Shown piece after piece: positions 22,529 to 33,906 of a stretch of DNA of 64,000 nucleotides; the first letter of the stretch is position 1; each line of letters begins with the position of its first letter. The position numbers were made by a program, and so were the translations under genes. The DNA comes from Ornithodoros turicata (lineage: Eukaryota; Arthropoda; Arachnida; Ixodida; Argasidae). The notes under the pieces are model-generated. The model ran no database searches. It saw only the letters and a program-made list of their open reading frames with translations, and was not told the DNA's origin. The stretch lies in assembly GCF_037126465.1 (NCBI RefSeq), contig NC_088201.1, positions 64,316,879 to 64,380,878 of the forward strand. Direction: 5' to 3'.

Positions 22529-24490
22529 TGTTGTCTCTATTCGTATAGTATATGCCAATCTAGGACGTTAGGGCATATATTATGTATTTAAGACAAACTA
22601 ACTCTATTACACGTCCTTCGCATGAATTCCACACATTTTGTCCAACAGTATGGACGGAGATCTGTGCAGGGTTTTCATCTCAGGTGGAGTGTTGGAATTG
22701 CTTAAGGAGGGTGTGACTTACGTACCATGCCGGCTTTCCGGGCTTTTTTGCTCCTTTTGGCAGGCATTTTTAAGGGGAGATCTTTCTGGGGGGGTGCTGG
22801 GAAAATCCCCGGTCCGTGAATGCACATACTGTAACTTTTTTTAAACTGGTCAACGTCTTTCAACCCGTAAGTTTCTAGGTTTTTGGGCTCGCAGCCAAGA
22901 AGAAAAGCCGATTATCTCACATTCGAACATTATAGTAACGACGCGGTGGTGTGGTTTCATTTTTGCTCTTCATTTTCTTCTGCACTATACTAGTACGTTC
23001 CTTGAAGTTACCGCACGAAGAAAGAGAGCCTCATTTCCTCGCTGCCCCCTCTGTGTTCCATTGTGGAACGCGAGATCAGTCACCAGAATATCGTGCAACT
23101 CGCATTACCCGCAGTGTCATTTGCGCAGAAGGCCAGACAGCCATTTTGTGAACACGTAATATGCTTCCAAGCAATCGTTGGCATTATCGTCAAGTACGCT
23201 CTGGAAACACGTATTCACAGTTCCGTAAATGTAGTGTGTAAAAACACTTCTACTCGTTTTCCTTTGCAGAACAAGGCTAGCAACAGTTAAATTATACAAA
23301 GCGACCACACCTGACCTTGTGTTGGGATATGCACAGAATGACACATTTTCAACTGGCGCAAAGACAAATGTCCCCTGCTACATGTTTGCATGTGGGTCAA
23401 GCGGACTCGTAAATACGAAACGTATAGTAGTATAGCTGGGGCCAATGGAACAACCAAGGACGGATACAACTCTTAAGCGTCACAACGGCCTGTTGCGTAC
23501 ATCCATTTACAAAATGGCGGTTGACAGAAAGAACACCAGCACTGGAACGCGAACCCACATTCTCTTATTTACCGGCATCAGCTGAACACATTGCGCCTGC
23601 CACGGAAATCATGGTGTCTGCTTCCCGATATCCAAGTTGCGCGTTCAAAGCTGCAACTTCGTCAGCAACTTGGCGATGTCGTACAGGTCGGACCGTTTGA
23701 TCTCCAGTCAGAGGTACTGCAGTTGCCTCATGCTAGCAACCCTGTCATAAAAACCTCCAAGTCTCGCTCGCATCCACAGGGACACTCTGCACATCATCTC
23801 TTCTTACAGTTTCTCTGATATTCTATCATCGTAAATTCGCTCTTTTTTTTTTTTTTCCTTTTCTTTCTTCCTTTTTTTTTTTTTTTTTTTTGACAATTGA
23901 CTCTCCATGACGTCGACTAGTGTTCGGATGTGAATTAGCGCAAGGCTTTCGGAATGAGGTCAAAACGCTCGCCATCATTGACGCACGAGTTACGAGAATT
24001 CGCTTTAGACTGTAGGTGTGAGACTGTGTATTGTCTTGCGCGTATAGGTCATTGTTGGCATAGGCATTGACTTCGCTTCATCGCGTGTGAAAAGTTCGCC
24101 CGTGCCGGCGGTTCCATGAAAGTTATCGTTTCATCGAAATGAAGAGATGGCAATGAACAGATTGTTAATAACATTAATTACCGAATCGTGCAGCAGTAAC
24201 GATATGGGAGCCATTGTTTTGATGTGAGCTATGCTGGGGCGGTGACTGGTGCGAAGGTTGAGAGTAAGCTAGGGAGTTGACGTCATTGTTTAGGAATGTT
24301 CGTTCGATTAAAGGAATCAGGCGTAGAAATATGCTCATGGCACCTGGGAAACCTAACCCTCATGAATTGATATGTGTATAGGTCATCGTACCAAAAGAAA
24401 AGAAAAGAAAGAAAAATGAAGACTTCAAGAACCTCCCCACAAAAGAATTTTGTAAAGGGAATAGTTGCTTCAATATGAAATAGGTCTTTC
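22529..24490 (+). other. Gene 1 intron 1, central part
   Basis: No exon recognised. Long T-rich tracts at 23844-23891. Open frames such as 23591-23818 have no motif and no convincing splice flanks. Confidence 0.35.
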
Positions 24491-24492
24491 AA

Positions 24493-24968
24493 CATAGGCT
24501 GCGTTCCAATACCCCGTTTAGTCGACTGCCTAGCGGTTTAACCGGAAGTGCCGTCATGTTAAGTCTCGTTCCAAATCTCGCCAAGTCCGCTATTCAGTCG
24601 GCTACCGCCTAGTGCGCATCGATGCAGTCTAGTTATACGCCTGACCATCTGACAGCCGGGATGGAGACGCGCGTTGACGGTACCAGCGTGCCCGCTGTTT
24701 CTGCTGGCTTTAAATGTAAAGTTGCACATAGTGGTGTGTTTTTTAAAACTGCGTGTAAAGTGGCAACACATTTTTAGTTGTGAAGGCGACAGTTTATGCA
24801 CGATGTCCTACAAACTTAGCGCATTAGTCCTGGTGCGCTTGCGCCGTACGCATTTCTTGCGTGAGCAAGACTAGGCTAGGCAAGCCTGTTCCAATAGTGA
24901 CAAGCAAAGGGGTCTACTCAGCTGCCTAGTCAGGCGGCTTCGCGGGCGCGAGGTATTCGAACGCATAG
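24493..24968. mobile_element. Possible MITE with GCGTTCCAATACC ends
   Basis: Left end GGCTGCGTTCCAATACCCCG. The inverted right end reads TATGCGTTCGAATACCTCGC. The words CTAGTC/GACTAG and GCCTAG recur near both ends. About 476 bp, non-coding, with no clear target duplication. Confidence 0.45.
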
Positions 24969-27233
24969 TTTATTTACTGACATCACCCCGTCTAGAGGGC
25001 ACTGAGTACCTTGGCGAGACAGGCGAGACCGCCACCATGATCAGGTCAAACTGTCTGTCTCTGTTTTTGTTCGCTGTCATGTGCTATTTAGAAGACTATC
25101 AACGTCAACAACACGGAAATTACTGGGATATGGTGCACGTAATAATCACAGTACAAGAACTTGGGGACACCAAATGAACGGTGAATACGTGTGTGAAGGT
25201 CATGATGATCGGGACCTGCATTATGGCGGCAAATCCACCAGCGCCAGTGGCGTTTCCTTGGGTGACGTCATGTGAATAGACCTTATTACTACATATGAAG
25301 TTCACAATGCCTAGTGTCATCCCATTATGATCTCACCATACCGAAGCGCGTCATGAAATCTAGGGGCCTCAATACGGCTGACTGTCTGTGGAACCTGCTC
25401 TATTAGGAGCGTCTCAGCACGCTGACTTGGACGGCTCAATACTGCTGACGTGAACTCAGGACGCTGACAGTCCACGGCTTTTAGCACAATCTGGTATACG
25501 TCGAAGAGTAGCATTACCATCGGCTGACCCAAATCTGTTGGCAGCACAGGGGTGATATAAACCCGCCATTTTTGTAACTACCCTCAAGCGGGGACTTTTC
25601 GCAAATCTGCCATCTTGTCCTGGTCACACGTCGCCATTTTGAAGTCATGTGACTTTGTTTACATGCCATACTAGCGTTTGCCGAGATATTCCCGTTGGCA
25701 TAAAGCCAAGAGTTGAACGTAGTTTGCCAGCGTTATCTGTAAGGTGCTTCTTCCGCGACATGGTAGCCTATTTCTCCTCAGTTTAAGTAAATCGCATCGA
25801 CTCAGTGTGCCATAATGCCGGGTATAGTCATCGCATCTTTGGAAGTGGTCAACAGTACGAGGCCTCATATATAAAACTGCGCGTTTAATGCGAGATTTTC
25901 GGATGAAAATAATTACCGAGGTCGAAAAACGCCCGAAACTGTGCACAGAAACAGTAAGCGCTTTGTTTACAAACGATTTTGCAGCCGATCACGGGTGCGG
26001 CCATCTTTAAGGTGACGTGTGCCTTGACGTTTGCTGTGACGTGCGACCAGGACCTGTCCAGAATGCATTGTGTTCGCTCATCACGCTTTCATCTATGGAG
26101 CAATACATTGGATGCCACCCCTGTGGTTGGCAGTTCCATTCAGTGGTTGTAATTCCAAGCAGTGCAATGACCGTGTGTTCGCACGTGCACCATTCCCTAG
26201 AATACTCCGGCGGAAGATGGGCTAAACGTCACGTCTTTTCGTGCCCTTCTAACAGTGGGGAATGATCCTGCGGCTCAGCAACAAGATATTCCGTAGCAGA
26301 CGACAGGGCAGACTGTGTCGTCTACTGTGGGCACAGTACTCCACTCCCGTTATTCCGGCGCCGTGCGAAAACTGAAGATAACGCGCGACAGAACTTCCGC
26401 CTCGTGAGCAGTTTCTTGGTTTTTATTCCACTAGAATATTCCGTAATGATATCTCTCGAGAGAAAACACTGTGATGGTACCATGAACTGAAGGCAAGTTT
26501 TGTTCAGTAACCCAACACAGGTTCACGCAGCCGCGTTTGCCTAATTATGTTTCGACAGAAAGCCTTGAAACGAAACTGTGGGCATTTGAACGCGTAGGTG
26601 CACATGAAGCGCGCTTTCGGATATACAAACAGGGGAAGGAACTGACCTTGCGTCGTTTCAAAGTGGTTTCCTGAGTTATGCAACTTGTATTTTGCAATGG
26701 GCGTAGATGGCAAAAACCATCTTGCGACAGTCATAGTAACTGTATTGCGACAGGGCGACGATGATACGAGGGGTTCACTGCTGGTGCGCAGAGTCTTTAA
26801 GAACATCTGTTTGCTTGAAGTTTGTGATTCTGAACGTGGTTTCTAAGGAAAAGAAGTGTGTGATGTGATGTGACAGAAACAAAAAAAAAAGGGGGGGGAT
26901 TTAAGTCACGACAGAGTCAGACTGGCTACCCCAGACCACTTAGCCGCAGTTAGTGGAAATAAATAAAAAGAAAATAAGGAAGAGAAGTAAAAACTCGCTT
27001 CGTACTAATTGTCCACTTCCCCCGCGTATGTCTTTACTGCGTTAGACGTGCTTGCGGATTCCCAAGTCCCACAGAGGGTAGCTGCCAAAGCATGTTTGAT
27101 CCAGTTTGCCGACCAGACCTCTCTAAGGAAACAGAGCAACGTGCGTGGGGTGGGATATATCTGACCGTAGACTATAAAAATAGCAGTGTATGGACTCTTC
27201 CAGCGATGTTGACCACTATACATATTCACGTAG
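24969..27233 (+). other. Gene 1 intron 1, distal part
   Basis: No exon or repeat family recognised until the exon 2 acceptor (ATTCACGTAG at 27224-27233). An A10/G9 run occurs at 26879-26899. Confidence 0.35.
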
Positions 27234-27425
27234 GTATTCGGTGGAATATGTCTGGGACTAATGCTGCACTACACCAGCTCCAAGGGCTACAGCAATTTCC
27301 ACATGCCCGGACATGAGATGTACTTCCTGCTGACTGCATTTGGTTGTCTCCTCTGTACATTCTTACTCCTCGTCGCGTCCTGCTGGTCCTTTACCTCGTC
27401 CTCGCTTCTCGCAAGAACCTCCTTC
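27234..27425 (+). CDS. MARVEL-like tetraspan protein 1, exon 2
   Basis: The exon follows the acceptor CACGTAG and ends at a GTAAGT donor; both boundaries are phase 0. It encodes 64 residues: the rest of the first span (VFGGICLGLML), an extracellular loop rich in H, Y and S (residues about 39-56), and the second span (MYFLLTAFGCLLCTFLLL). It closes with a polar SFTSSSLLARTSF loop. The acceptor is pyrimidine-poor, so the exact 5' edge is less certain than the frame. However, the frame is open exactly back to the TAG of the acceptor and joins exon 1 in phase. Confidence 0.75.
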
Positions 27426-27510
27426 GTAAGTGATGCGACATGTCCAAAAATGTGTGCGTTACATCTTCGTATTACGTAATATTACACTGTATACACGCAT
27501 TGTTTTTCAG

Positions 27511-27636
27511 GAAATCCTGTTCCACCTCGTGGCATGTGCGCTTTACATGGCAGCTGGGATCACCCTTCTCACGAAGACTTTGGACAACAAGCGGCTCTAC
27601 AGCGACGAACACTACAACGCTCGGATAGCAGCTGCT
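27511..27636 (+). CDS. MARVEL-like tetraspan protein 1, exon 3
   Basis: Preceded by a strong acceptor (TTGTTTTTCAG) and followed by GTAGGT; phase 0 at both ends. It encodes 42 residues: the third span (ILFHLVACALYMAAGITLL) and a charged, tyrosine-bearing loop (DNKRLYSDEHYNARIAAA) that would be the second extracellular loop. The intron before it is only 85 bp, in contrast to the 9-10 kb introns on either side, which supports exons 2 and 3 belonging together. Confidence 0.85.
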
Positions 27637-27965
27637 GTAGGTTTTTCTGAATGACGTCTTCCTTTTCCCCTGGTCTTTTCTAGGTTCGTTCCGGTGGGGT
27701 CGTGAGCTCAAAAGTAAGGTATCCCATGGCACCACCTAAACATCGGCGCGTGATCCCCGATACAGCTGAAAGCATGGCGCTAAAAATACTGAAAGTCTTT
27801 GGTTATGCCTACTGGAAAAGGAAATCCGGTGATTTTTATCCGAGGCATTATTCCACGGTTGAGATTGATCGGGATGAACTCGCTTACTTTCCAAGAAACG
27901 AGCACTGATGCGAGCGAGCTGGTTTGGATTAAACGTAGACATGATGCGGAAAAAAAGACAGGACG
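27637..27965 (+). other. Gene 1 intron 3, proximal part
   Basis: Intron sequence before the hAT-like insertion; nothing else recognised. Confidence 0.4.
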
Positions 27966-27973
27966 ATGACAGG

Positions 27974-28917
27974 CAGGGCTGGGCACGATACCGAAAAAAA
28001 GTACTTATCTTCGATACCGATACTCGATACCCTAAAAAATTGTATTTCCGATACAAGATACAGAACCGAAATTGATTTTCGGTACAGGTACTCGATACTG
28101 CATCGTCGATACTTCGATACATCACTGAAATCCCAATATAATAAGGCTGGTAATATGATTAGATCTCCATCAGACGATGTGATAGTAAAATATTTCCCAT
28201 CCAAGATGGCACACCGGAGTTCGTCAGCCATAGCTGATACTTCATTTCTTAGTTGGCCGTTGTGAATTGTGAGCTGTAGAACGGGTTACAGTGCTCAAGC
28301 TAAGCCGGCGGCTATACAGACGTGGAATTCACACTTTAAGTGAAGTGGACGTGCTCTTGCGCACTGAGCAGGGGGACATCGGGCAGCGCAGTTCCAGAAG
28401 CCGTGAGGTTGGTCCTCTGTAAGGCCACTATAGATGACGCCGAGCGTTTTCGGCGCGCCTGCCGTAGAAAGAGACGGAAGAGATTTTTCTGGAACAAGCT
28501 AGAAGCCGCGCGCGTCCCTGAGCACGGCCCAGGGCCACCTCTCCCGGCTACCTTGACGATGGAGCGCGCGCGCGGACGTAAGCTTCGAGCGAATTTATGG
28601 TCGACATGCCTACGCCGCTGTGGCCTGGCTTGTACTACCGCCTGAGCGAGTGCCGCCGACCGTAAGTCTCACAACAGCCTCAATATTTGTGTCGTCCCTA
28701 ATTGTTGGTCTGCCTCGGCCAAATCTCGTTGTTTACGTCAATATTTGCGTCTTTTTTTAGTATCGAGTATCGTTAAAATACACGATACACTAAAAATGTA
28801 TTTTCGATACCGATACTCCGATACTCTGTTTTGACACGCGATACCTAATACCGATACACAAAATGCATCAAAAGATAGTATCGAAGATACATGTATCTTC
28901 GATACTGCCCATGACTG
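27974..28917. mobile_element. Non-autonomous hAT-like element built of CGATAC words
   Basis: The 944-bp element begins CAGGGCTGGGCACGATACCG and ends ATCTTCGATACTGCCCATGA plus CTG. It has exact 8-bp flanking duplicates, ATGACAGG at 27966-27973 and 28918-28925. The duplication length and CAGGG start fit hAT (family knowledge). Both ends are saturated with GATAC/GTATC words while the centre (about 28160-28740) is GC-rich and unrelated. A 101-codon frame at 28340-28645 shows no transposase motif. Confidence 0.88.
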
Positions 28918-28925
28918 ATGACAGG

Positions 28926-29891
28926 ACAGGAAGAGCAGAACTACTCTGTCAGCGCAAAGAAAGTCATGGGGGCGTTTGGTGAAACGCACGGCGGGAACCT
29001 AACTGTCGTTATTGAAATGAAGTGGCTATGCCGCAAACGCACGTAAAAATGCTTGCGGGCGGGCTCTCGCCACAGCTCGCAAAAGTGTGAACGAACGCAA
29101 CGGGGAACATAGATGGACACGGAAACGCTGTCTTTGTCCGTCCGTGTTTCCTGTCGCGTTCGTTTACCATGCTTACATAAAAGAAGCATGAAGGGCTCAA
29201 AAAATATGTCAGGAGGCGTCGAAATCAGGATTACAAGGCCTGGGACATACATTGGAACAAAAAGTACAAGTGGAGCGCGTGATCCTGTGACGTCACGACT
29301 TCTGCCCAATAGTGAGGTAGAACGCCCCCCCCCCCCCCCCCTCTTTTTTTTTTTTTTCCTTTTGGCGGCTGTATTTGAAGCCGCGCATCTCGCGTCTGAC
29401 ACAGCAGTCGACCGGTCGCCTTGCCCCCCGCTGTGGCACAGACGATTTCCAATGAAGGCGCTTGGATGATCTGACGTCGTAACACGCCAGAAGCAGCTGG
29501 GAGATGATGATGATGTTGATGGTAGGAGAAAAAATATGAATATGTGATCTGGGAGAGTGCGTCTCCTCTGCGCGCGTTCTTGCAAACTAGTTTTATCAGG
29601 AAATGCTTCCAAAAGGAACTATTTTGCGTGACAGTTCCTGAAGGTAGTATGGACCTTGTCGCGTTACTCTAAAACTACCGGTCTCCGTGCGTTCTTTAGC
29701 CTCGTTTCCGGCGACGACAGAATAGGTGTAGACTGTCAGAATCGCTTCCTCCCATTGGGATGAATGCTGGTGGATGTCGTCTTTAATGAGTATGACTGAC
29801 GAGAGCGACAACATTCCACATAACTAAGTCATACGGTAAACGTCTGAGTAGCGTATCAGTGTTCCTATCAGTGGATCATAAAGGAAACGAT
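28926..29891 (+). other. Gene 1 intron 3, C17-T15 tract region
   Basis: A C run (29325-29341) is followed by a T run (29344-29357). A 223-codon minus-strand frame (28941-29612) runs through these homopolymers and is judged spurious. Nothing else recognised. Confidence 0.4.
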
Positions 29892-30903
29892 TAGGGGAAG
29901 GTGGGGCAAGATGAGACAGAAATTTGAGCATGTAGTTTTTATTTATCGTGTTTTTCAAAAAACTAGCCGTAGGCACATTCTCAGGAGTCTAGAGCTTCTG
30001 ACCTGTAAATGCAGAATGGACGTACCCGGTCTAAAATAAATATAGCACAAGAAATTCAAAAATGCAGATTGTCTCATCTCGCCCCAACGCTCGAGGCCAG
30101 ACGAGACATTACGTGGGGCAAGACTAGACACGCCATGGTAATGAGCTATACAAATCACTTTTTGTACTCCAAGCGGACAAAGTAAAGCCCGTGGGCCCCT
30201 ACACAACCCCCTTGAGCCCACCGCCCACATGATTTGCAATAAAACCACACAGAACCCAGCTATATTGCTCCACCGTCCTTTGCAAGCAAGGCATCGCCAG
30301 TCTGATGTGTCGCTGGTCGCTCGTTTTTGCGCGCGCTTCTGCTTTGCTGGAAATATCTTAGGAAACAGGAAAATTTGCTGGAAAATCCTAGACAATATGC
30401 AAAAAAGAAATCTGAGGAACAAGCATAAATCCAACTAATAGTTGACTTATCGTTTCTAAATTATATTAAATTTAAATTACATTAAATTATCGCGTTTTGC
30501 CCCGTGCATATGATCGGATATATTATTTTTTTCTGTTCAACACCGGATAACCAAGAGTGCCAATATTTTGCTTATATCTAGATGAATGAATAAAGAAATA
30601 GGATGTGAACTTACATTGACAGAATAAGTCTACGAAACGCTGCTGCACAGATACTAAGAGAAAGGACTACAGAAAATTGCGCCTCTTTGGCGGGTCTCCA
30701 CATTCGTGGCAGAAGTAACTGATTTGTTTTCTCTTCAACGCATACATGAATCCGGAAAATGCTCACGTGCAATAAAGCGGACATGCAGAGCCACCTATGG
30801 GTGAAGTTTCAAGCGCATGGAGCAACGCGTCTCTGAGACAGGCGGCGTCGAGCAGAAAATGTCGCGTCTTGCCCCGTGTCTCATCTTGCCTCACCTTACC
30901 CTA
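29892..30903. mobile_element. TIR element with GGGGCAAGATGAGACA ends
   Basis: Left end TAGGGGAAGGTGGGGCAAGA then TGAGACA. The inverted right end reads TAGGGTAAGGTGAGGCAAGA then TGAGACA, 25 of 27 identical. Internal subterminal copies of the word occur near 30065-30090 (TGTCTCATCTCGCCCC) and 30100-30130. A TA at each edge is compatible with a TA target duplication. About 1 kb, no transposase frame. Superfamily not assigned. Confidence 0.8.
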
Positions 30904-31085
30904 CTTGCATCCGCGTGCGATATGTACAATATTGTCCACGTGAGGAGTGCTGGCCGATTCGAATATCTTTTCCACATCGCTTCCCGAGCGCTCGCAGCAA
31001 ACTGAGAAGCTGAACAACCGTCTTAAGTGATTGCAAGATGCAACAAAATCAACGAACTCTGCAAACGGCAGTCCACACGGGCATA

Positions 31086-32152
31086 CCCAGTAAACCACAA
31101 ACGTTTAATGGACATCCAGAGGATGTTACACCGTGGATATTTTTGATGTCTAGTTGACATCCGGATATGTCCACCTAACGTGGAATGGATGTACTACGGA
31201 TCGTCGGAGGTAACTGTATAAATGTATGTCCTCTGGATGTTACAGTGACAACATTTGTCACATCCAGTGGACGTGCTTGTGAGGCATTGCGACGCCTAAT
31301 ATACGTCCTATCGATGTTCCTACCGAATTAACATACGACAATGTATAGATCGGATTGCAAATCTACTTTTTCAGCTATTTTGTGTGCATGAACAGCGCAA
31401 ATGACGTAGCCGTGGCCGTACCCCACCCGACACGGCTGGGGCATTTCTCAGTTTCTATTGGCGTACTGGACGGAACATATACTAAAATACCAATAGTTGC
31501 GGGATGTTTGTTAAGTGTAGTGGGGGCCGAAAACGTTTGTAACGCTGACTAGGATGTGTTTCTGCAATTAGTATGTACGTCCGCAATGAGTCAAACTGCC
31601 CGCTAACATTTCTGATATTCCTTCCTGACAAATATTGTGTTTGTAATTCAGGCTATTGTCTATGATGAGGTTACCTACTGAGTGGAGCTGTCAAACTAAC
31701 AGGTTTCTTGTGTTGGTGGAAGAGTGCTACGTAAATACTTTGCAGAGAGCAGGACGCGAACAAATGGAAAAACTTGCTTTACTTGTTCTCAAATTTCTCA
31801 CGTTCTCGCAAGATAGATTCGCTTTCTTCTAGCGCTATACGTAAAAATTACTATTGAATTGAGAGTCGAAACAACGTTTCGTAAACGTACGTCTATATTA
31901 TCGTATGTTAATCCGGTAGGAACATCGACTGGACGTATATTAGACGTCGCAATGCCTCACGAACACGTCCACTGGACGTGACAAATGTCCAGCAGGTACA
32001 TCCAGAGGACATGCATTTATACCGTTATGGACGAGCTTCCGACGATCCATGGAATGTAATGTGGATATATCTGGATATCTACTAGACATCCCAAATGTCT
32101 TAGATGTTTGGATCTTTCTGGTATGTCTAATAGACGTTTGTGGTTTACTGGG
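31086..32152. mobile_element. 1.07-kb element with ~260-bp inverted arms and TA flanks
   Basis: Starts CCCAGTAAACCACAAACGT and ends ACGTTTGTGGTTTACTGGG, flanked by TA on both sides. The arms, about 31086-31345 and 31890-32152, are diverged but alignable. They are packed with GGATGT/ACATCC and TCCAG words. The central 540 bp is unrelated and has no transposase. A diverged relative remains at 52105-52306. The TA flanks suggest a Tc1/mariner-like or other TA-targeting transposase (inference). Confidence 0.85.
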
Positions 32153-32154
32153 TA

Positions 32155-33906
32155 GTTATGGGACTACCACGGGGTGACAGCACTAATGGCGGCGCCCATT
32201 CCTTGAATCGTGTTTTTGTGTATATGTTCGTACCCCGCGGTAGAAAAATGTACGTTCCACTGCTTTGCACCCGCTGTCGCTTCCGTAGTGCCAGCGAGTG
32301 TTTCGTAGAAGACGGCACTATGCATTTTTCGAAAATAACGACCGAGCGAGGAGCAATGCGTCTTCTGAGCCCTGAACAGCAGAGTAGCAGATGACATTTC
32401 TCTGAACGAATTCGCGAGCGCTGACATCACAACGTCCTCGCAACGTCAGAGGCTGGTACTGCCCACCGCGCACGGTCGCTTTTTGTGGCGTACTTGAAAT
32501 TCAGTGCGCGAAATTCGCGTGAATTACTTCTCATGGTGCATTTTATTACTGTGCTTAACTGTTCTACAGAAAGAAAACAGGGTGTTGAAAACGACTTCTG
32601 TGCTACTTTAAGCCAACACGCTCTGCATCTTCTTGGAGGTCGCAAAGTGTTGGCCTTACACGCGAAGAGCGCACAGCATGAGCTGCTTGTTTTTCAGACA
32701 CTCATTAGTGGCTGTGTGCTCTCTTCACGCGATATTCTGTACGAGCATGCGCCTTGCACGCAAGACCGATTAAAGGGGCTAAGGGCCCTCATGCCCAGTG
32801 GGGCCTTTCATTGTCCTGTTTAGTCATTAGCGAACAAAACAACGAATGACTTTATGATGATGGTTATAATGATGACGATGATGGCATGAGTGCTTCACGG
32901 CTGGATCTGCGGCATCCATTACACGTAGAATATTAAGTGACTCGCAGTGGGACCTCTGTGAAGAGAATGCGGGATCTGAGATTCGACGCCTTCTGTGAAA
33001 GCGATTGTAAAACACGATAGCGAAAAGGAAGAAAACGTACGAGATGAAAAATAACTAGAACGGTAAAATCTGTGATCATGTGCCACGAAACTGCAAAGTC
33101 ATATAGGCTGGAATCAGACAGAACGTGAAGGACGCGTGGAATATTTGCTTATCACCAACAGCTAAGTACTGAAGGAACGTGCACGACTTTTTAGTGACTC
33201 TATATTTTCCTCAATTCTGTGTCTGGGGCGGGCTTTTGTGAGAGCTGTAGCGACGTTCTTCCGTACAGTCTACACAAAATACCGCCATTCTATGCAGAAA
33301 CCACGGGAAGCAGCGGACAGCCGATGGTATATGATTCGTTGCTGGGCTACCTCGCAATTTTGACGCGAGGAGGACTGCATCGCACCGACTAGACGATACA
33401 GCCCAGTGCCAGGACGTTTCAAAGTCATTTCCCGTTGATTAATATTTCTGCCGGTCCCTGACCTGTCAACCCCGACCTGCTTCTGTTATGTATACATTTT
33501 GATTAGCTCCACTGAGTAACGCCGCGAAAGTATCTGGACAGCTGTTTGGCCGTCATTGCGTGTCACCCAGGATGTCGCTTGTATTACAGCGTTGCCCACG
33601 GACGATCCGTCATGACTGTGAAACATGTTGTCCAGGAGCTCGCGACGTTTGAGTAAAAATAACATACAAGCGCGCACTTGCGGAAAGTGCAGCTTTTCCG
33701 CTGTACAACTCTTCCTTTCTGCTACCGTTACTTTTTGGTTTGACCTTATGTAAACCGAACCATCGTTTAACTCAGTTTCTGAATTTATCAACATATCTAT
33801 CAGTCACCATTTGAACTCGCAGGGCCCTTGCATACTATAGCGTTTCCTGTGTACTTTGAGCGAGAGACAATTAAGCGAACGAGGAAAAGTCAACTCATGC
33901 GCTTCT
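32155..33906 (+). other. Gene 1 intron 3, between elements
   Basis: No exon or repeat family recognised; short motif-less frames only. Confidence 0.35.

Noticed and set aside
28941..29612. 223-codon minus-strand open frame.
   Set aside because: It runs through the C17-T15 homopolymers (giving K and G runs) and shows no domain; a chance frame.
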